Source: Candidatus Woesearchaeota archaeon
GTDB taxonomy: Archaea > Nanobdellota > Nanobdellia > SCGC-AAA011-G17 > GW2011-AR17
DNA: 13,414 nucleotides
Direction of reading: 5' to 3'
NCBI GenBank assembly: GCA_018302165.1
Contig: JAGWAA010000007.1
Location: forward strand, 1-13,414
Every line of letters starts with the position of its first letter. Position 1 is the stretch's first letter. The notes beneath the pieces were generated by a model, which saw only the letters and a program-made list of their open reading frames with translations, had not been told where the DNA came from and searched no databases. A program made the position numbers and the translations under genes. This document shows, in pieces, positions 1-6,997 of the stretch.

Positions 1-852
1 ATCAATTACATTAAATCTTTAAAAAAACCCACTTTTGTAGGTGGCTGTCTTACTAAAATGATGGATTTCTCAAAATTAAAGGTTCATATATTTGATACTA
101 ACACAATCTCACAACTTCCTAATCAAATAAAAACTAATCTTAAAACAAACATTTCAAATGAAAAAGAGAATCACTTAAAACTTCCAGTGATTGAAACAAA
201 AGATTTACAAATTATTCCTATAGCTGAAGGATGTTTAGGCAATTGCAATTATTGTTCGGTCAAGTTTGCTCGTGGAAACTTACACTCTTATCCTATTGAA
301 GAAATAGTCAATTCAATTCATGCAAAGAAAATCCTTTTGACATCTCAAGATAATGGCTGTTATGGTCTTGATATTAATACTAATTTAATTGAATTATTAA
401 ATAATATTTTAAAATTAAAACAAGATTTCAAATTAAGAATCGGAATGATGAATCCAGAGCATGTAATAAAAATGCTTCCTAAATTAATTGAAATTTATAA
501 AGATCCAAGAATAATAAAATTCATCCACATTCCAGTACAATCTGGTTCAAATAAAGTCCTCAAAGAAATGAATCGTAGATATAAAATAGAAGACTTCAAA
601 AAAATTGTAACTGAATTTAGAAAAGCAATTCCAAATATTTGTATTTCAACAGATATTATTGTTGGCTATCCTACAGAGACTGAAGAAGATTTTATAGAAA
701 CAAAGAAATTGTTAGAAGACTTTAAATTAGAAGTAGTCAATCTTTCAAAATTTGCTCCAAGACCAAAAACTTTAGCTTCTCAACTAAAACCTATCTCAAC
801 AGAAACTATGAAAGAAAGAAGTAAAATATTATTTAATATAATAAAAAATTAA
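1..852 (+). CDS. CDKAL1-like tRNA methylthiotransferase (5' partial, no TRAM domain)
   Basis: This is the 3' part of a radical-SAM methylthiotransferase, most likely the archaeal enzyme that converts t6A37 to ms2t6A37 in tRNA. The reading frame is open from base 1. The first Met at 58 is probably internal, because the preceding in-frame residues end in a GGC motif (Cys at 46-48) that looks like the third cluster-binding Cys of the N-terminal UPF0004 domain. The radical-SAM motif CLGNCNYC (C-x3-C-x2-C) lies at about 232-255. Further family hallmarks are RIGMMNPEHV, IPVQSGSNKVLKEMNR and IIVGYPTETEEDF. The protein stops right after the KERSKILF segment, where relatives continue into a TRAM RNA-binding domain of about 60 residues, so that domain is missing. 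The stop overlaps the stop of the convergent TrmB-family gene. Family assignment is firm; the exact substrate is inferred from the archaeal CDKAL1-like signature. Confidence 0.9.
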   Translation: MNYIKSLKKPTFVGGCLTKMMDFSKLKVHIFDTNTISQLPNQIKTNLKTNISNEKENHLKLPVIETKDLQIIPIAEGCLGNCNYCSVKFARGNLHSYPIEEIVNSIHAKKILLTSQDNGCYGLDINTNLIELLNNILKLKQDFKLRIGMMNPEHVIKMLPKLIEIYKDPRIIKFIHIPVQSGSNKVLKEMNRRYKIEDFKKIVTEFRKAIPNICISTDIIVGYPTETEEDFIETKKLLEDFKLEVVNLSKFAPRPKTLASQLKPISTETMKERSKILFNIIKN

Positions 853-1673
853 AGACTTTTAGAAGCCACACTTACATCTTTCATATTTTTCCAAGCCATA
901 TTAAACATATTACTCATAGCTCCAGAAAAGTATGGGGTGTTTACCCAGATACCAACATCATATGTTGGATGAACATCTTTATCGTCCATAACCATGAACA
1001 CAAGTTCTTGCTCATCAACAATACAAAACCTAGCATCCATTTTTTCAACAGCTTTTACCTTTGCAAATTCACCAAACTCTTTTGCAACTTCTAAACTATC
1101 TTTATCTAATGGTGCTGCAATTCTAATATCAACACCTTTTTTAGCAAGAGCTTGCATAGTTGATTTCAATGCTTCAGATTTTCTAATCAAACCTTTTGAA
1201 GATGTCATTAAATAAACACTCTTTTTTGCATTCTTAATCATAGTTTCCATATGTGTATAAATATTATGTCTTCCTCTTAATGCTCCAGATAAATCAGAAG
1301 GTTCAACAAATTCAATTCCTTGTTTAAACAAAGACTCTAACTCATTCAAAACATCTCCACCTTTTAATCCTTCTAATTTTTTAACTTGTTCCTTAGCATC
1401 TCTATTAACTAATTTTTTTGCTCTTTCAACAACTTCACCAGGTTCAACTGCAACATAATTTAATGGTTTCCCTAATTTCATTACAATAAAACCTTTCTTT
1501 TCTAAACTTTCTAGAACATCATAAGTTCTACTTCTTGGAACATCACTAATTTCTGATAATTCACCTGCAGTAGAAATTCCTCTGGACAACAATGCAGCCC
1601 AAATTTTGACTTCATATAAATTCAAATTGAAAAATTGCCTCAATTGATTTAAAAACTCTTCTTTGACTATCAT
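849..1673 (-). CDS. TrmB-family transcriptional regulator
   Basis: A 274-residue cytoplasmic DNA-binding regulator. An N-terminal winged helix-turn-helix of TrmB type spans about residues 15-67 (NLYEVKIWAALL, AGELSEISDVPRSRTYDVL, then LEKKGFIV). A short helical linker follows (about 83-115), and then a C-terminal phospholipase-D-like sensor domain (about 130-267; KSVYLMTSSKGL and VDIRIAAPLD). The position where PLD enzymes carry HxK reads DARFCIVDEQE, so this domain is probably ligand-binding rather than catalytic, as in TrmB regulators. I chose the ATG at 1673 because a GGGGGG Shine-Dalgarno-like run lies 5 nt upstream and the HTH then starts at the usual distance. A GTG at 1745 in the same frame would add 24 basic residues and sits about 27 nt from a TATA box, so it cannot be excluded. 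Ligand and targets are not evident. Confidence 0.87.
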   Translation of the reverse strand: MIVKEEFLNQLRQFFNLNLYEVKIWAALLSRGISTAGELSEISDVPRSRTYDVLESLEKKGFIVMKLGKPLNYVAVEPGEVVERAKKLVNRDAKEQVKKLEGLKGGDVLNELESLFKQGIEFVEPSDLSGALRGRHNIYTHMETMIKNAKKSVYLMTSSKGLIRKSEALKSTMQALAKKGVDIRIAAPLDKDSLEVAKEFGEFAKVKAVEKMDARFCIVDEQELVFMVMDDKDVHPTYDVGIWVNTPYFSGAMSNMFNMAWKNMKDVSVASKSL

Positions 1674-1678
1674 TTTTT

Positions 1679-1684
1679 CCCCCC
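1679..1684 (-). promoter_or_regulatory. G-rich ribosome binding site of the TrmB-family gene
   Basis: On the minus strand, six G residues stand 5 nt before the ATG at 1673, inside a GC-rich patch (about 1679-1699) that contrasts with the AT-rich surroundings. It supports the internal ATG over the upstream GTG. It is not a perfect match to GGAGGTGAT. Confidence 0.45.
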
Positions 1685-1768
1685 TGTGGGATTCACCCCT
1701 CTTTTTTTTGATTATTAAGTTATAGTAACGATTAGCTACTATCACTGAACAACATTAATCTAAACTAA

Positions 1769-1776
1769 TATTTAAA
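1769..1776 (-). promoter_or_regulatory. TATA box of the TrmB-family gene
   Basis: TTTAAATA on the minus strand, centred about 27 nt from 1745. It predicts transcription starting near 1745-1746, giving either a 72-nt leader before the ATG at 1673 or a leaderless GTG start at 1745. Confidence 0.5.
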
Positions 1777-1835
1777 CTTATCTGTAAATATTCACTTAAC
1801 TTTAAAATTCACTCTTGTTTCAGACGACAGAGTTG

Positions 1836-3692
1836 TCACTTTTGCTCTTGGTAAAATTTTTCAATTTCTTTTAAAGTAGATATATCTCTAATCCCTTTAT
1901 CATTCCTTAATCTAATTATTCTTGGAAATCTTAACGCATATCCTGATGAATAACTTGGTGATTGTTGAATCTCTTCAAAAACAATTTCAACAACAACTTT
2001 TGGTTTTAATTTTACTTCTCTTCCTTTTTCTTGAATAATATTTTTTTTCAATTCTTCTGTTAATTCTTCATAAGAAACTCCATCTTCAGATTTTTCTTTC
2101 AATCCACTTCCAACTTTTCCAATCTCTTTTAACTGATCTCCATCTCTGCATGCAACAATAAAACTACTTAACCAATTTGCTCGTTTACCTTCTCCCCATT
2201 CTGCTCCAACAATAATTAAATCTAAAGATTCCATTACAGGTTTTATTTTTACTCCCTGCCCAACTCTTTTTCCAGGTTTGTAAATACCTTGGATACTCTT
2301 CATCATAATTCCTTCATGTCCTTTTTCTAAACATTCTTGATAATATTTTTTTACTTTCTCAACATCACTAGTAATCATTTGTTCAATCAACTCTACTTTT
2401 CCTTTTTCGTCGTGAATAATAGCTTTCAATCGTTTTCTTCGTTCTTCAAAACTTTGATTTAACAAACTTTCTCCATTCAACTCAACAACATCAAAAACAT
2501 TTACAACTACAGGTAAGCTTTTTATCAAAACTTCTACATTATATTTTCTTTTAATTCTTTGTGAAATATTTTGGAATGAAATAACTTTTTTTGTTTTAGG
2601 ATCAATACCTACAACTTCACTATCTAGAATAAAATCCTTGGATCTAACATTTTCTTTTATTGCTTTAACAACATCCGGAAATTGTTTGGTAACTTCTTCT
2701 AAATTTCTTGTATAAAGTTTAATTTCATCTTTTTTCCTATGTATTTGTACTCTAAACCCATCAAGTTTAGGTTCAATCATTGCTGGTTTTCCAACAATCT
2801 CAAATCCATCTTCGATATTTTTTGCTTTAGGATACAACATAACTTTTATGGGCTTACCAACAACCAATTCTAAATGCTCTAATGCTTTGTGTCCATGTAC
2901 CATCAGCATTTCAGCCATTAATCCAAAATCGTTTGTCACATTAAAAGCATCTTGTAATTCTTCTAAGGCCTCATTATAATATTCTCTTGCTTCTTTCTCA
3001 TTCTCAAAATTCATTACTTCTTCTTTATACTTCTTTTCTTTGTTTTTTACAAAATCTTTTTCTAATTCATTCTTACAATTCAAACATTCTTTAACAATCG
3101 GATTCCACTGTCCACATTTAGTACATTTAATCATAATTCCAACAATAGGCTTATGAAATGCCCATAATAATGAATCTCTAATCATAGAATCTCCAATACC
3201 TGCTCTCATATCTTCAGCAATTGTACGAACAATATATTTTGCTTCTAAGATTGAAGCACTTCCAAGCAATTCAGAAATTAACGCAATCTTTTTTTGTACA
3301 GTTCCTTCTCCTTCGAGCTCTGCTAACTTAGAAATATTTTCAAATACTTTTTTTACAGTTAGATCTTTTCTAAATAATGTGACTTGTTTTTTATTTTCAA
3401 CTAAAGCTTCAGCAACTAATCCTAAGTCCCCTCTTTTTTTCCATTCTTCTTCAATTTTTTCAGTTTGTTCTCCAGTTGCACTTGCGATTGCTTTTACTAA
3501 TAGTTTGGAGCTCATCCCAATTTTTCTATCATCCCATTGTGCAAATACTCTCCCCTGTAACAAATATATAATCTCTCTAATATCTTCCCGTTTACATTCT
3601 CTTAGAAATCTATAAAGTATGAATGTTTTTTCTAGTCTTTTACTAGTATTTTCAAGACGTTCATAAATTTCAGCTAATTTCTGGTATTGCAT
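1836..3692 (-). CDS. lig: ATP-dependent DNA ligase (archaeal type) with a zinc-ribbon insert
   Basis: A 618-residue replicative/repair ligase that seals nicks using ATP. Residues 1-300 form the N-terminal DNA-binding domain (DMRAGIGDSMIRDSLLWAF; NVTNDFGLMAEML). Nucleotidyltransferase motifs follow in order: motif I EPKLDGFR with adenylated Lys309, motif III TRNLEE (about 328-333), IIIa FILDSEVVG (about 354-362), IV EGIMMKS (460-466) and V VKIKP (481-485). The C-terminal OB-fold carries ALRFPRIIRLRNDKG near 586-600. All key residues are present, so the enzyme should be active. It is unusual in carrying about 60 extra residues (about 180-240) inside the DNA-binding domain, with C190-x2-C193-x9-C203-x2-C206 followed by a Lys/Glu-rich helix. 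The ATG at 3692 is supported by a TATA-like box about 29 nt upstream, so the leader is a few bases at most. It is divergent from the coiled-coil gene at 3732. Confidence 0.96.
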   Translation of the reverse strand: MQYQKLAEIYERLENTSKRLEKTFILYRFLRECKREDIREIIYLLQGRVFAQWDDRKIGMSSKLLVKAIASATGEQTEKIEEEWKKRGDLGLVAEALVENKKQVTLFRKDLTVKKVFENISKLAELEGEGTVQKKIALISELLGSASILEAKYIVRTIAEDMRAGIGDSMIRDSLLWAFHKPIVGIMIKCTKCGQWNPIVKECLNCKNELEKDFVKNKEKKYKEEVMNFENEKEAREYYNEALEELQDAFNVTNDFGLMAEMLMVHGHKALEHLELVVGKPIKVMLYPKAKNIEDGFEIVGKPAMIEPKLDGFRVQIHRKKDEIKLYTRNLEEVTKQFPDVVKAIKENVRSKDFILDSEVVGIDPKTKKVISFQNISQRIKRKYNVEVLIKSLPVVVNVFDVVELNGESLLNQSFEERRKRLKAIIHDEKGKVELIEQMITSDVEKVKKYYQECLEKGHEGIMMKSIQGIYKPGKRVGQGVKIKPVMESLDLIIVGAEWGEGKRANWLSSFIVACRDGDQLKEIGKVGSGLKEKSEDGVSYEELTEELKKNIIQEKGREVKLKPKVVVEIVFEEIQQSPSYSSGYALRFPRIIRLRNDKGIRDISTLKEIEKFYQEQK

Positions 3693-3700
3693 CGAAAACC

Positions 3701-3708
3701 TTAATAAG
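3701..3708 (+). promoter_or_regulatory. TATA-like box of the coiled-coil protein gene
   Basis: TTAATAAG is centred about 27 nt before the ATG at 3732, which predicts a leaderless mRNA. It lies across from the ligase box in the same 39-bp spacer, so binding at the two promoters may be mutually exclusive. Confidence 0.45.
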
Positions 3709-3717
3709 CATAAAACT

Positions 3718-3724
3718 TAATAAA
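3718..3724 (-). promoter_or_regulatory. TATA-like box of the DNA ligase gene
   Basis: TTTATTA on the minus strand, centred 29 nt before the ATG at 3692, in a 39-bp spacer shared with the divergent gene. It predicts a transcript with a leader of 0-4 nt. Confidence 0.5.
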
Positions 3725-3731
3725 TATTTGG

Positions 3732-4673
3732 ATGGCCTTTGATTTATTAAGTGGTGGTGCAATAACTTTTGTTTTAATTGCAGCTGTTATTTTAGTAATT
3801 GTTATGCTTTATAGAACCTTTTTTGGTAATAAACCTCTAGGTAATTTACTGGGTAGCGCTTCAAAACATATTGGTGGTGTTTTCAAAGGTGTTGCAAATT
3901 TAAGAAATTCTGTTAAAGGAATGCGTAATAATGAAAGAGGATATGATAAGGATAGAAAAGAAATAGCTGAAATATCAAGTTCTGTTGATTCTCAATTAGA
4001 AAAAGTTAGTGAAGAAAAAGATTTTAATTCCGATCGTGTTAATACAATTAAAAAAGAAATAAACCAAATAAAATCTATGGCCTTAGATGACCTTAAAATA
4101 TCAAATAATCTTTTAAAAGAAGCCAAATCAGGAAGTCCTATTGTTAAAGGATTGAAAGATATAATCCCAGAACAAAATTTAATTGAATCTAAAGTTGCTT
4201 TATTAGAAAATAATTTAAGAAGACATAATCTTCAATTTCCTGAATTACAAATGATTAAAAAACTCTCTGAGGAAATTAAAAAATCTTCTACTACAATTAC
4301 TGAATTAGAAATGCAAGAAACCCAAATTGATTTTAACTTAGTTGAAATAATAAATTCTAGAATCCCTGTTATTCAGCAATTGCTAACTTTAATTGATGCA
4401 ACACTTTCTTTATTAGACCAAGATCCTCCTTTAGAACATGTTTCAGAAATGGAAGAAAATATTAATAAAATCAGAGCAGCTAGTTCTTCTTTAAGTCAAT
4501 ATTCTTTAGATTCCTTGCTTGAAAGAAAAGATCAGATTATTGAACAAATATCTCAGGAGTTAACACAAATTCAACAACGTTCTGTAGCACAAGAAGAAAT
4601 AGAAAAAAGAGCTACAATCTTTATTCAATCTGAGATTGCAAGAGGAGCAGCTTCTAAAAAAGATCTTCCTTAG
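3732..4673 (+). CDS. Membrane-anchored coiled-coil protein, function unknown
   Basis: I do not recognise a named family for this 313-residue protein. Residues 9-28 form one hydrophobic membrane segment (ITFVLIAAVILVIVMLY), preceded by a short polar start and followed by a basic stretch (RTFFGNKPLG; later KHIGGVFKGVANLRNSVKGMRN). By the positive-inside rule the long C-terminal part should be cytoplasmic. From about residue 65 to 305 the sequence is charged and heptad-rich (EISSSVDSQLEKVSEEKD; ENNLRRHNLQF; SEEIKKSSTTITELEMQ), typical of extended helical coiled coils, with one likely break near 140-147 and another near 232-240. It may be a membrane-tethered scaffold, but that is inference. It is leaderless by promoter geometry and divergent from DNA ligase; no functional link is shown. 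Confidence 0.85.
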   Translation: MAFDLLSGGAITFVLIAAVILVIVMLYRTFFGNKPLGNLLGSASKHIGGVFKGVANLRNSVKGMRNNERGYDKDRKEIAEISSSVDSQLEKVSEEKDFNSDRVNTIKKEINQIKSMALDDLKISNNLLKEAKSGSPIVKGLKDIIPEQNLIESKVALLENNLRRHNLQFPELQMIKKLSEEIKKSSTTITELEMQETQIDFNLVEIINSRIPVIQQLLTLIDATLSLLDQDPPLEHVSEMEENINKIRAASSSLSQYSLDSLLERKDQIIEQISQELTQIQQRSVAQEEIEKRATIFIQSEIARGAASKKDLP

Positions 4674-4681
4674 TATAAACA

Positions 4682-4689
4682 TTTATAAA
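4682..4689 (+). promoter_or_regulatory. TATA box of the nitroreductase gene
   Basis: TTTATAAA is centred about 26 nt upstream of the ATG at 4712, in a 38-nt spacer, and predicts a leaderless transcript independent of the upstream gene. Confidence 0.6.
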
Positions 4690-4711
4690 CTTATTATTCT
4701 AATATCCTATC

Positions 4712-5302
4712 ATGCAATTTAAAGAGGTTTATCTCAGTAGAAGATCTATTCGCCGTTACAAAGATAAAGAAGTTCCTCTTGAAACTATTGCAGAAATAAT
4801 TGATTTAGCTTCTTATGCTCCTTCTTCAGGGAATATCCAAAATTGGCGTTTGGTTGTTGTAACAAGCACAGAAACTAAACATGAGCTTATGGAATCTTGT
4901 TTGAATCAAGGTTGGATGATGGAAGCACCTGTATTTATTGTTGTTTGTAACGATTATGAAAAAGTTAAGGAACATTATGGTAAACTCGGAAAATTATATA
5001 GCATCCAAAATTGTTCTAACATTGCATTCGGTTTAACATTGGTTGCAAAAGAACATGGTCTTGGTTCTTGTTGGGTTGGTGCATTTGATGAAGAAGCTGT
5101 TAGAAGAATTTTAAAAATTCCGGATAATATGGACCCAGAAATAATCATCACTTTAGGTTATGCAGAAGAAATTAAAAGCCCTTCACTAAGAGATATTCCA
5201 AATTATATTACATTTTTTAATTATTGGGGAAATAAAACTTTTCCATTCAAATCTCATATTGGTAGATTAAAACAAATAATAAAAAGACCATTTAAAAAAT
5301 AA
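4712..5302 (+). CDS. Nitroreductase-family FMN oxidoreductase
   Basis: A 196-residue protein of the nitroreductase superfamily, cytoplasmic FMN-dependent NAD(P)H oxidoreductases that usually act as homodimers. FMN-contact signatures are visible: SRRSIRRYKDKEVP at 9-22, APSSGNIQNW at 36-45 and GLGSCWVGAF at 116-125, with the terminal core segment IIITLGYAEE at 144-153. The last 45 residues (about 152-196) are longer than in minimal family members and basic at the very end (KQIIKRPFKK). The physiological substrate cannot be told from sequence; quinones, nitro compounds or flavin-linked reactions are all possible. The gene has its own TATA box and ends 5 nt from the convergent rpoK stop. Confidence 0.92.
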   Translation: MQFKEVYLSRRSIRRYKDKEVPLETIAEIIDLASYAPSSGNIQNWRLVVVTSTETKHELMESCLNQGWMMEAPVFIVVCNDYEKVKEHYGKLGKLYSIQNCSNIAFGLTLVAKEHGLGSCWVGAFDEEAVRRILKIPDNMDPEIIITLGYAEEIKSPSLRDIPNYITFFNYWGNKTFPFKSHIGRLKQIIKRPFKK

Positions 5303-5304
5303 AA
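5294..5304 (-). terminator. Possible T-rich terminator of the rnp2-rpoK operon
   Basis: Read on the minus strand, the bases after the rpoK stop are T-rich (TTTTATTTTTT), the kind of oligo-T signal that ends archaeal transcription. It overlaps the 3' end of the convergent nitroreductase gene. Such runs are easy to find in an AT-rich genome. Confidence 0.3.
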
Positions 5305-5307
5305 TAA

Positions 5308-5523
5308 TTACCTTTTAGCTTTTTCTGGGAATGGTCTCTTAATAACAATAGGTAAAATTCCTTCTTCAAATTCTCTCTTTGCAATATTTATTGGATTATA
5401 TTTTAATTTTTCCAAATCATCTTTACCAAGTTTCAATAAGATTGGTGCACCCATTGCAATTTGTAAAGCTCTTGCTCCAATAATCCTTGCCCTCTCATAC
5501 TTTGTATATTCAGATATTTTCAT
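5308..5523 (-). CDS. rpoK: DNA-directed RNA polymerase subunit K (Rpb6/omega homologue)
   Basis: A 71-residue archaeal RNA polymerase subunit that helps assemble and stabilise the catalytic core, corresponding to eukaryotic Rpb6 and bacterial omega. The family signature is clear: YTKYERARIIGARALQIAMGAPILL (about 6-30) and the C-terminal segment PINIAKREFEEGILPIVIKRP. It is a little longer than the usual 55-60 residues, with a charged insert (GKDDLEKLKY) between the two conserved blocks. Its ATG overlaps the rrp42 stop as ATGA, which argues for translational coupling. It is the last gene of the exosome operon, where many archaea have rpl37ae/rpoP; rpoK more usually lies near rpoN and ribosomal protein genes. 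Confidence 0.95.
   Translation of the reverse strand: MKISEYTKYERARIIGARALQIAMGAPILLKLGKDDLEKLKYNPINIAKREFEEGILPIVIKRPFPEKAKR
5311..5327 (+). terminator. Possible T-rich terminator of the nitroreductase gene
   Basis: Two T runs (TTTT and TTTTT, broken by AGC) follow the nitroreductase stop codon within 20 nt. They fall inside the convergent rpoK coding sequence. Weak evidence only. Confidence 0.22.
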
Positions 5524-6293
5524 TTGAAGTACCTCCTAATTTCTTTAGTTTTTTCTTCAGCAATGTCTATCATTTTAAATATTTCCTCAGCTCTTAAAGC
5601 CATACTTCCACCTTTTTGCATTGCACAGATTTTTCCATTTTCTAAAATTACAATACTCAGTCTTGCATCAGAAGCTAATTCTTCTTCCTGTGTTGGGTCT
5701 ACTAAGAATTTTTCTCCAATCATCCAAACAGTACAACTTATTGGCATTTTGGTTAAAGGCAATTTTTCTTTACCTTTTTCTTTGTAATTTATTTTATCTC
5801 CTTCCAATACTGGGAAGTTAGCATCTTTTATTGCTGCTAATGCTGCCATGTAACAAGCATCGAATAAATTTCCATCAGCATTTATTGGATAAATATCAAT
5901 AAACACTAACCAAACTTTTTCTCCTTCTCTAACACAAAGTTTTTTGAAATCTAAAGCTTTACTTTCTCTGATTCCTCTATCTGTTACTCTTGCAAGTTCA
6001 ATTGCATTAATACTTGGTGGTCCAGATTCAAACAAAGATGAAGCCATTGGAATCAGTTCAACATTTACCATAATTGAACCTTCGTCAGGTTTATCTGAAA
6101 ATGGTGTTCCAAGTTCCATCTTAATACCAGCTAGAACTTCAGTATCCCCAATCTTTACTCTTGCAGAACCTTCTGCTGATTTGGGTGAGATTCCATACTC
6201 AACTTCTATTTTTCTGTATTCATCAAACTTTCTTCCATCAATTCTTTTATTTTGATCAATTATTGATTCCATATATTCTTTTGAAACTATCAT
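5520..6293 (-). CDS. rrp42: Exosome complex component Rrp42
   Basis: A 257-residue RNase PH-fold subunit that pairs with Rrp41 to form the hexameric ring of the archaeal exosome, a phosphate-dependent 3'-5' exoribonuclease and polyadenylating machine. Rrp42 itself is not catalytic but shapes the channel and active site. Signatures are KRIDGRKFDEYRKIEVE (16-32), GSARVKIGDTEVLAGIKME (42-60), LARVTDRGIRESKALDF (100-116), the NADGNLFDA segment (138-146) and the FLVDPTQEEE block (196-205), all typical of archaeal Rrp42. The start codon at 6293 overlaps the rrp41 stop by ATGA and the stop overlaps the rpoK start the same way. Length is normal for the family. Confidence 0.97.
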   Translation of the reverse strand: MIVSKEYMESIIDQNKRIDGRKFDEYRKIEVEYGISPKSAEGSARVKIGDTEVLAGIKMELGTPFSDKPDEGSIMVNVELIPMASSLFESGPPSINAIELARVTDRGIRESKALDFKKLCVREGEKVWLVFIDIYPINADGNLFDACYMAALAAIKDANFPVLEGDKINYKEKGKEKLPLTKMPISCTVWMIGEKFLVDPTQEEELASDARLSIVILENGKICAMQKGGSMALRAEEIFKMIDIAEEKTKEIRRYFK

Positions 6294-6997
6294 TGTTTTG
6301 TCTCCTCATATTTAGCTTTCAAAACTTGTTTTTGTATTTCATAGATTTTAAGACAAGCTTCTTTTCCAAATTCTACTGCTTTTTTCAAGTCTTCTTTAGA
6401 AATTTCTCCATCTAATTGCAATAAAGTTATTTCTCCATTTCTTGGAGTCATAGCAATTGGGATATCAACTGATCCACCTTCGAACGCTTCTTCAGAATAA
6501 TCTAAATCAGCAACAACTTGATCTCCAACTAATCCACAAGATATAGCACATACAAGATCTTTCATTTCAAATCCTGCGTCTGCTAATGCTAATGAAGCTG
6601 CACAAATTCCTGCGCATCTTGTTCCGGCATCAGTCTGTGGTAATTCTATAAAAACATCAATTGCAGCTTTTGGAAATTCACTCAAATCCAAAATATTTTC
6701 AAATGCTTTTTCAATAACCATTCCAATTTCTTTTCCTCTTCTATTTGTTCCTGGTCTAACCCTATCTCCAGAGCCTGAAAATGCCATCATATTATAATTA
6801 CATCTTAATATTGCTCTGTCTGGTTTTTGTAAGAACTTAGGAAATACATTATTAGGTCCATAAACTGCTGCGATAGCAATAGTTTTTCCAATTTGAAATT
6901 TTGCTGAACCTACTGCATTTTTAATTACTCCAACTTCTGCTGTGATTGGTCTAGTTTCATTGAACTTTCTTCCATCATTTCTTTTAGCGTATTTCAT
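6290..6997 (-). CDS. rrp41: Exosome complex catalytic subunit Rrp41
   Basis: A 235-residue RNase PH-fold subunit carrying the phosphorolytic active site of the archaeal exosome. Conserved elements are NDGRKFNETRPI (7-18), SGDRVRPGTNRRGKEIG (76-92) with RNA-contacting arginines, the phosphate-binding DAGTRCAGICAA motif (123-134) and DQVVADLDYSEEAFEGGSVDIP (159-180), whose Asp178 aligns with the conserved catalytic-region Asp before the IP/MP motif. The active site therefore looks intact. The ATG at 6997 overlaps the rrp4 stop (ATGA), and rrp42 follows with the same overlap, so the two ring subunits are probably made in coupled amounts. Confidence 0.97.
   Translation of the reverse strand: MKYAKRNDGRKFNETRPITAEVGVIKNAVGSAKFQIGKTIAIAAVYGPNNVFPKFLQKPDRAILRCNYNMMAFSGSGDRVRPGTNRRGKEIGMVIEKAFENILDLSEFPKAAIDVFIELPQTDAGTRCAGICAASLALADAGFEMKDLVCAISCGLVGDQVVADLDYSEEAFEGGSVDIPIAMTPRNGEITLLQLDGEISKEDLKKAVEFGKEACLKIYEIQKQVLKAKYEETKQ

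Noticed and set aside
58..852. Complete methylthiotransferase gene starting at the ATG at 58
   Set aside because: The frame is open to base 1 and a family Cys motif (GGC) lies before this Met, so the gene is cut by the window edge.
952..968. Perfect inverted repeat CCAACAT-cat-ATGTTGG, resembling the CCAAC boxes near 10300
   Set aside because: It lies inside the TrmB-family coding sequence (HPTYDVG region) and follows from its codons; TACCAAC also occurs within the ligase gene near 2856, so isolated copies are expected.
1815..1835. Imperfect hairpin (GACAAC-TCT-GTCGTC on the minus strand) just after the ligase stop as a terminator
   Set aside because: The stem is short with a mismatch and no T run follows directly; archaeal termination mainly needs oligo-T.
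5524..6415. Several plus-strand open frames opposite rrp42 and rrp41
   Set aside because: They are antisense shadows of strongly supported exosome genes, with low-complexity Leu/Phe/Ser-rich translations and no recognisable family.
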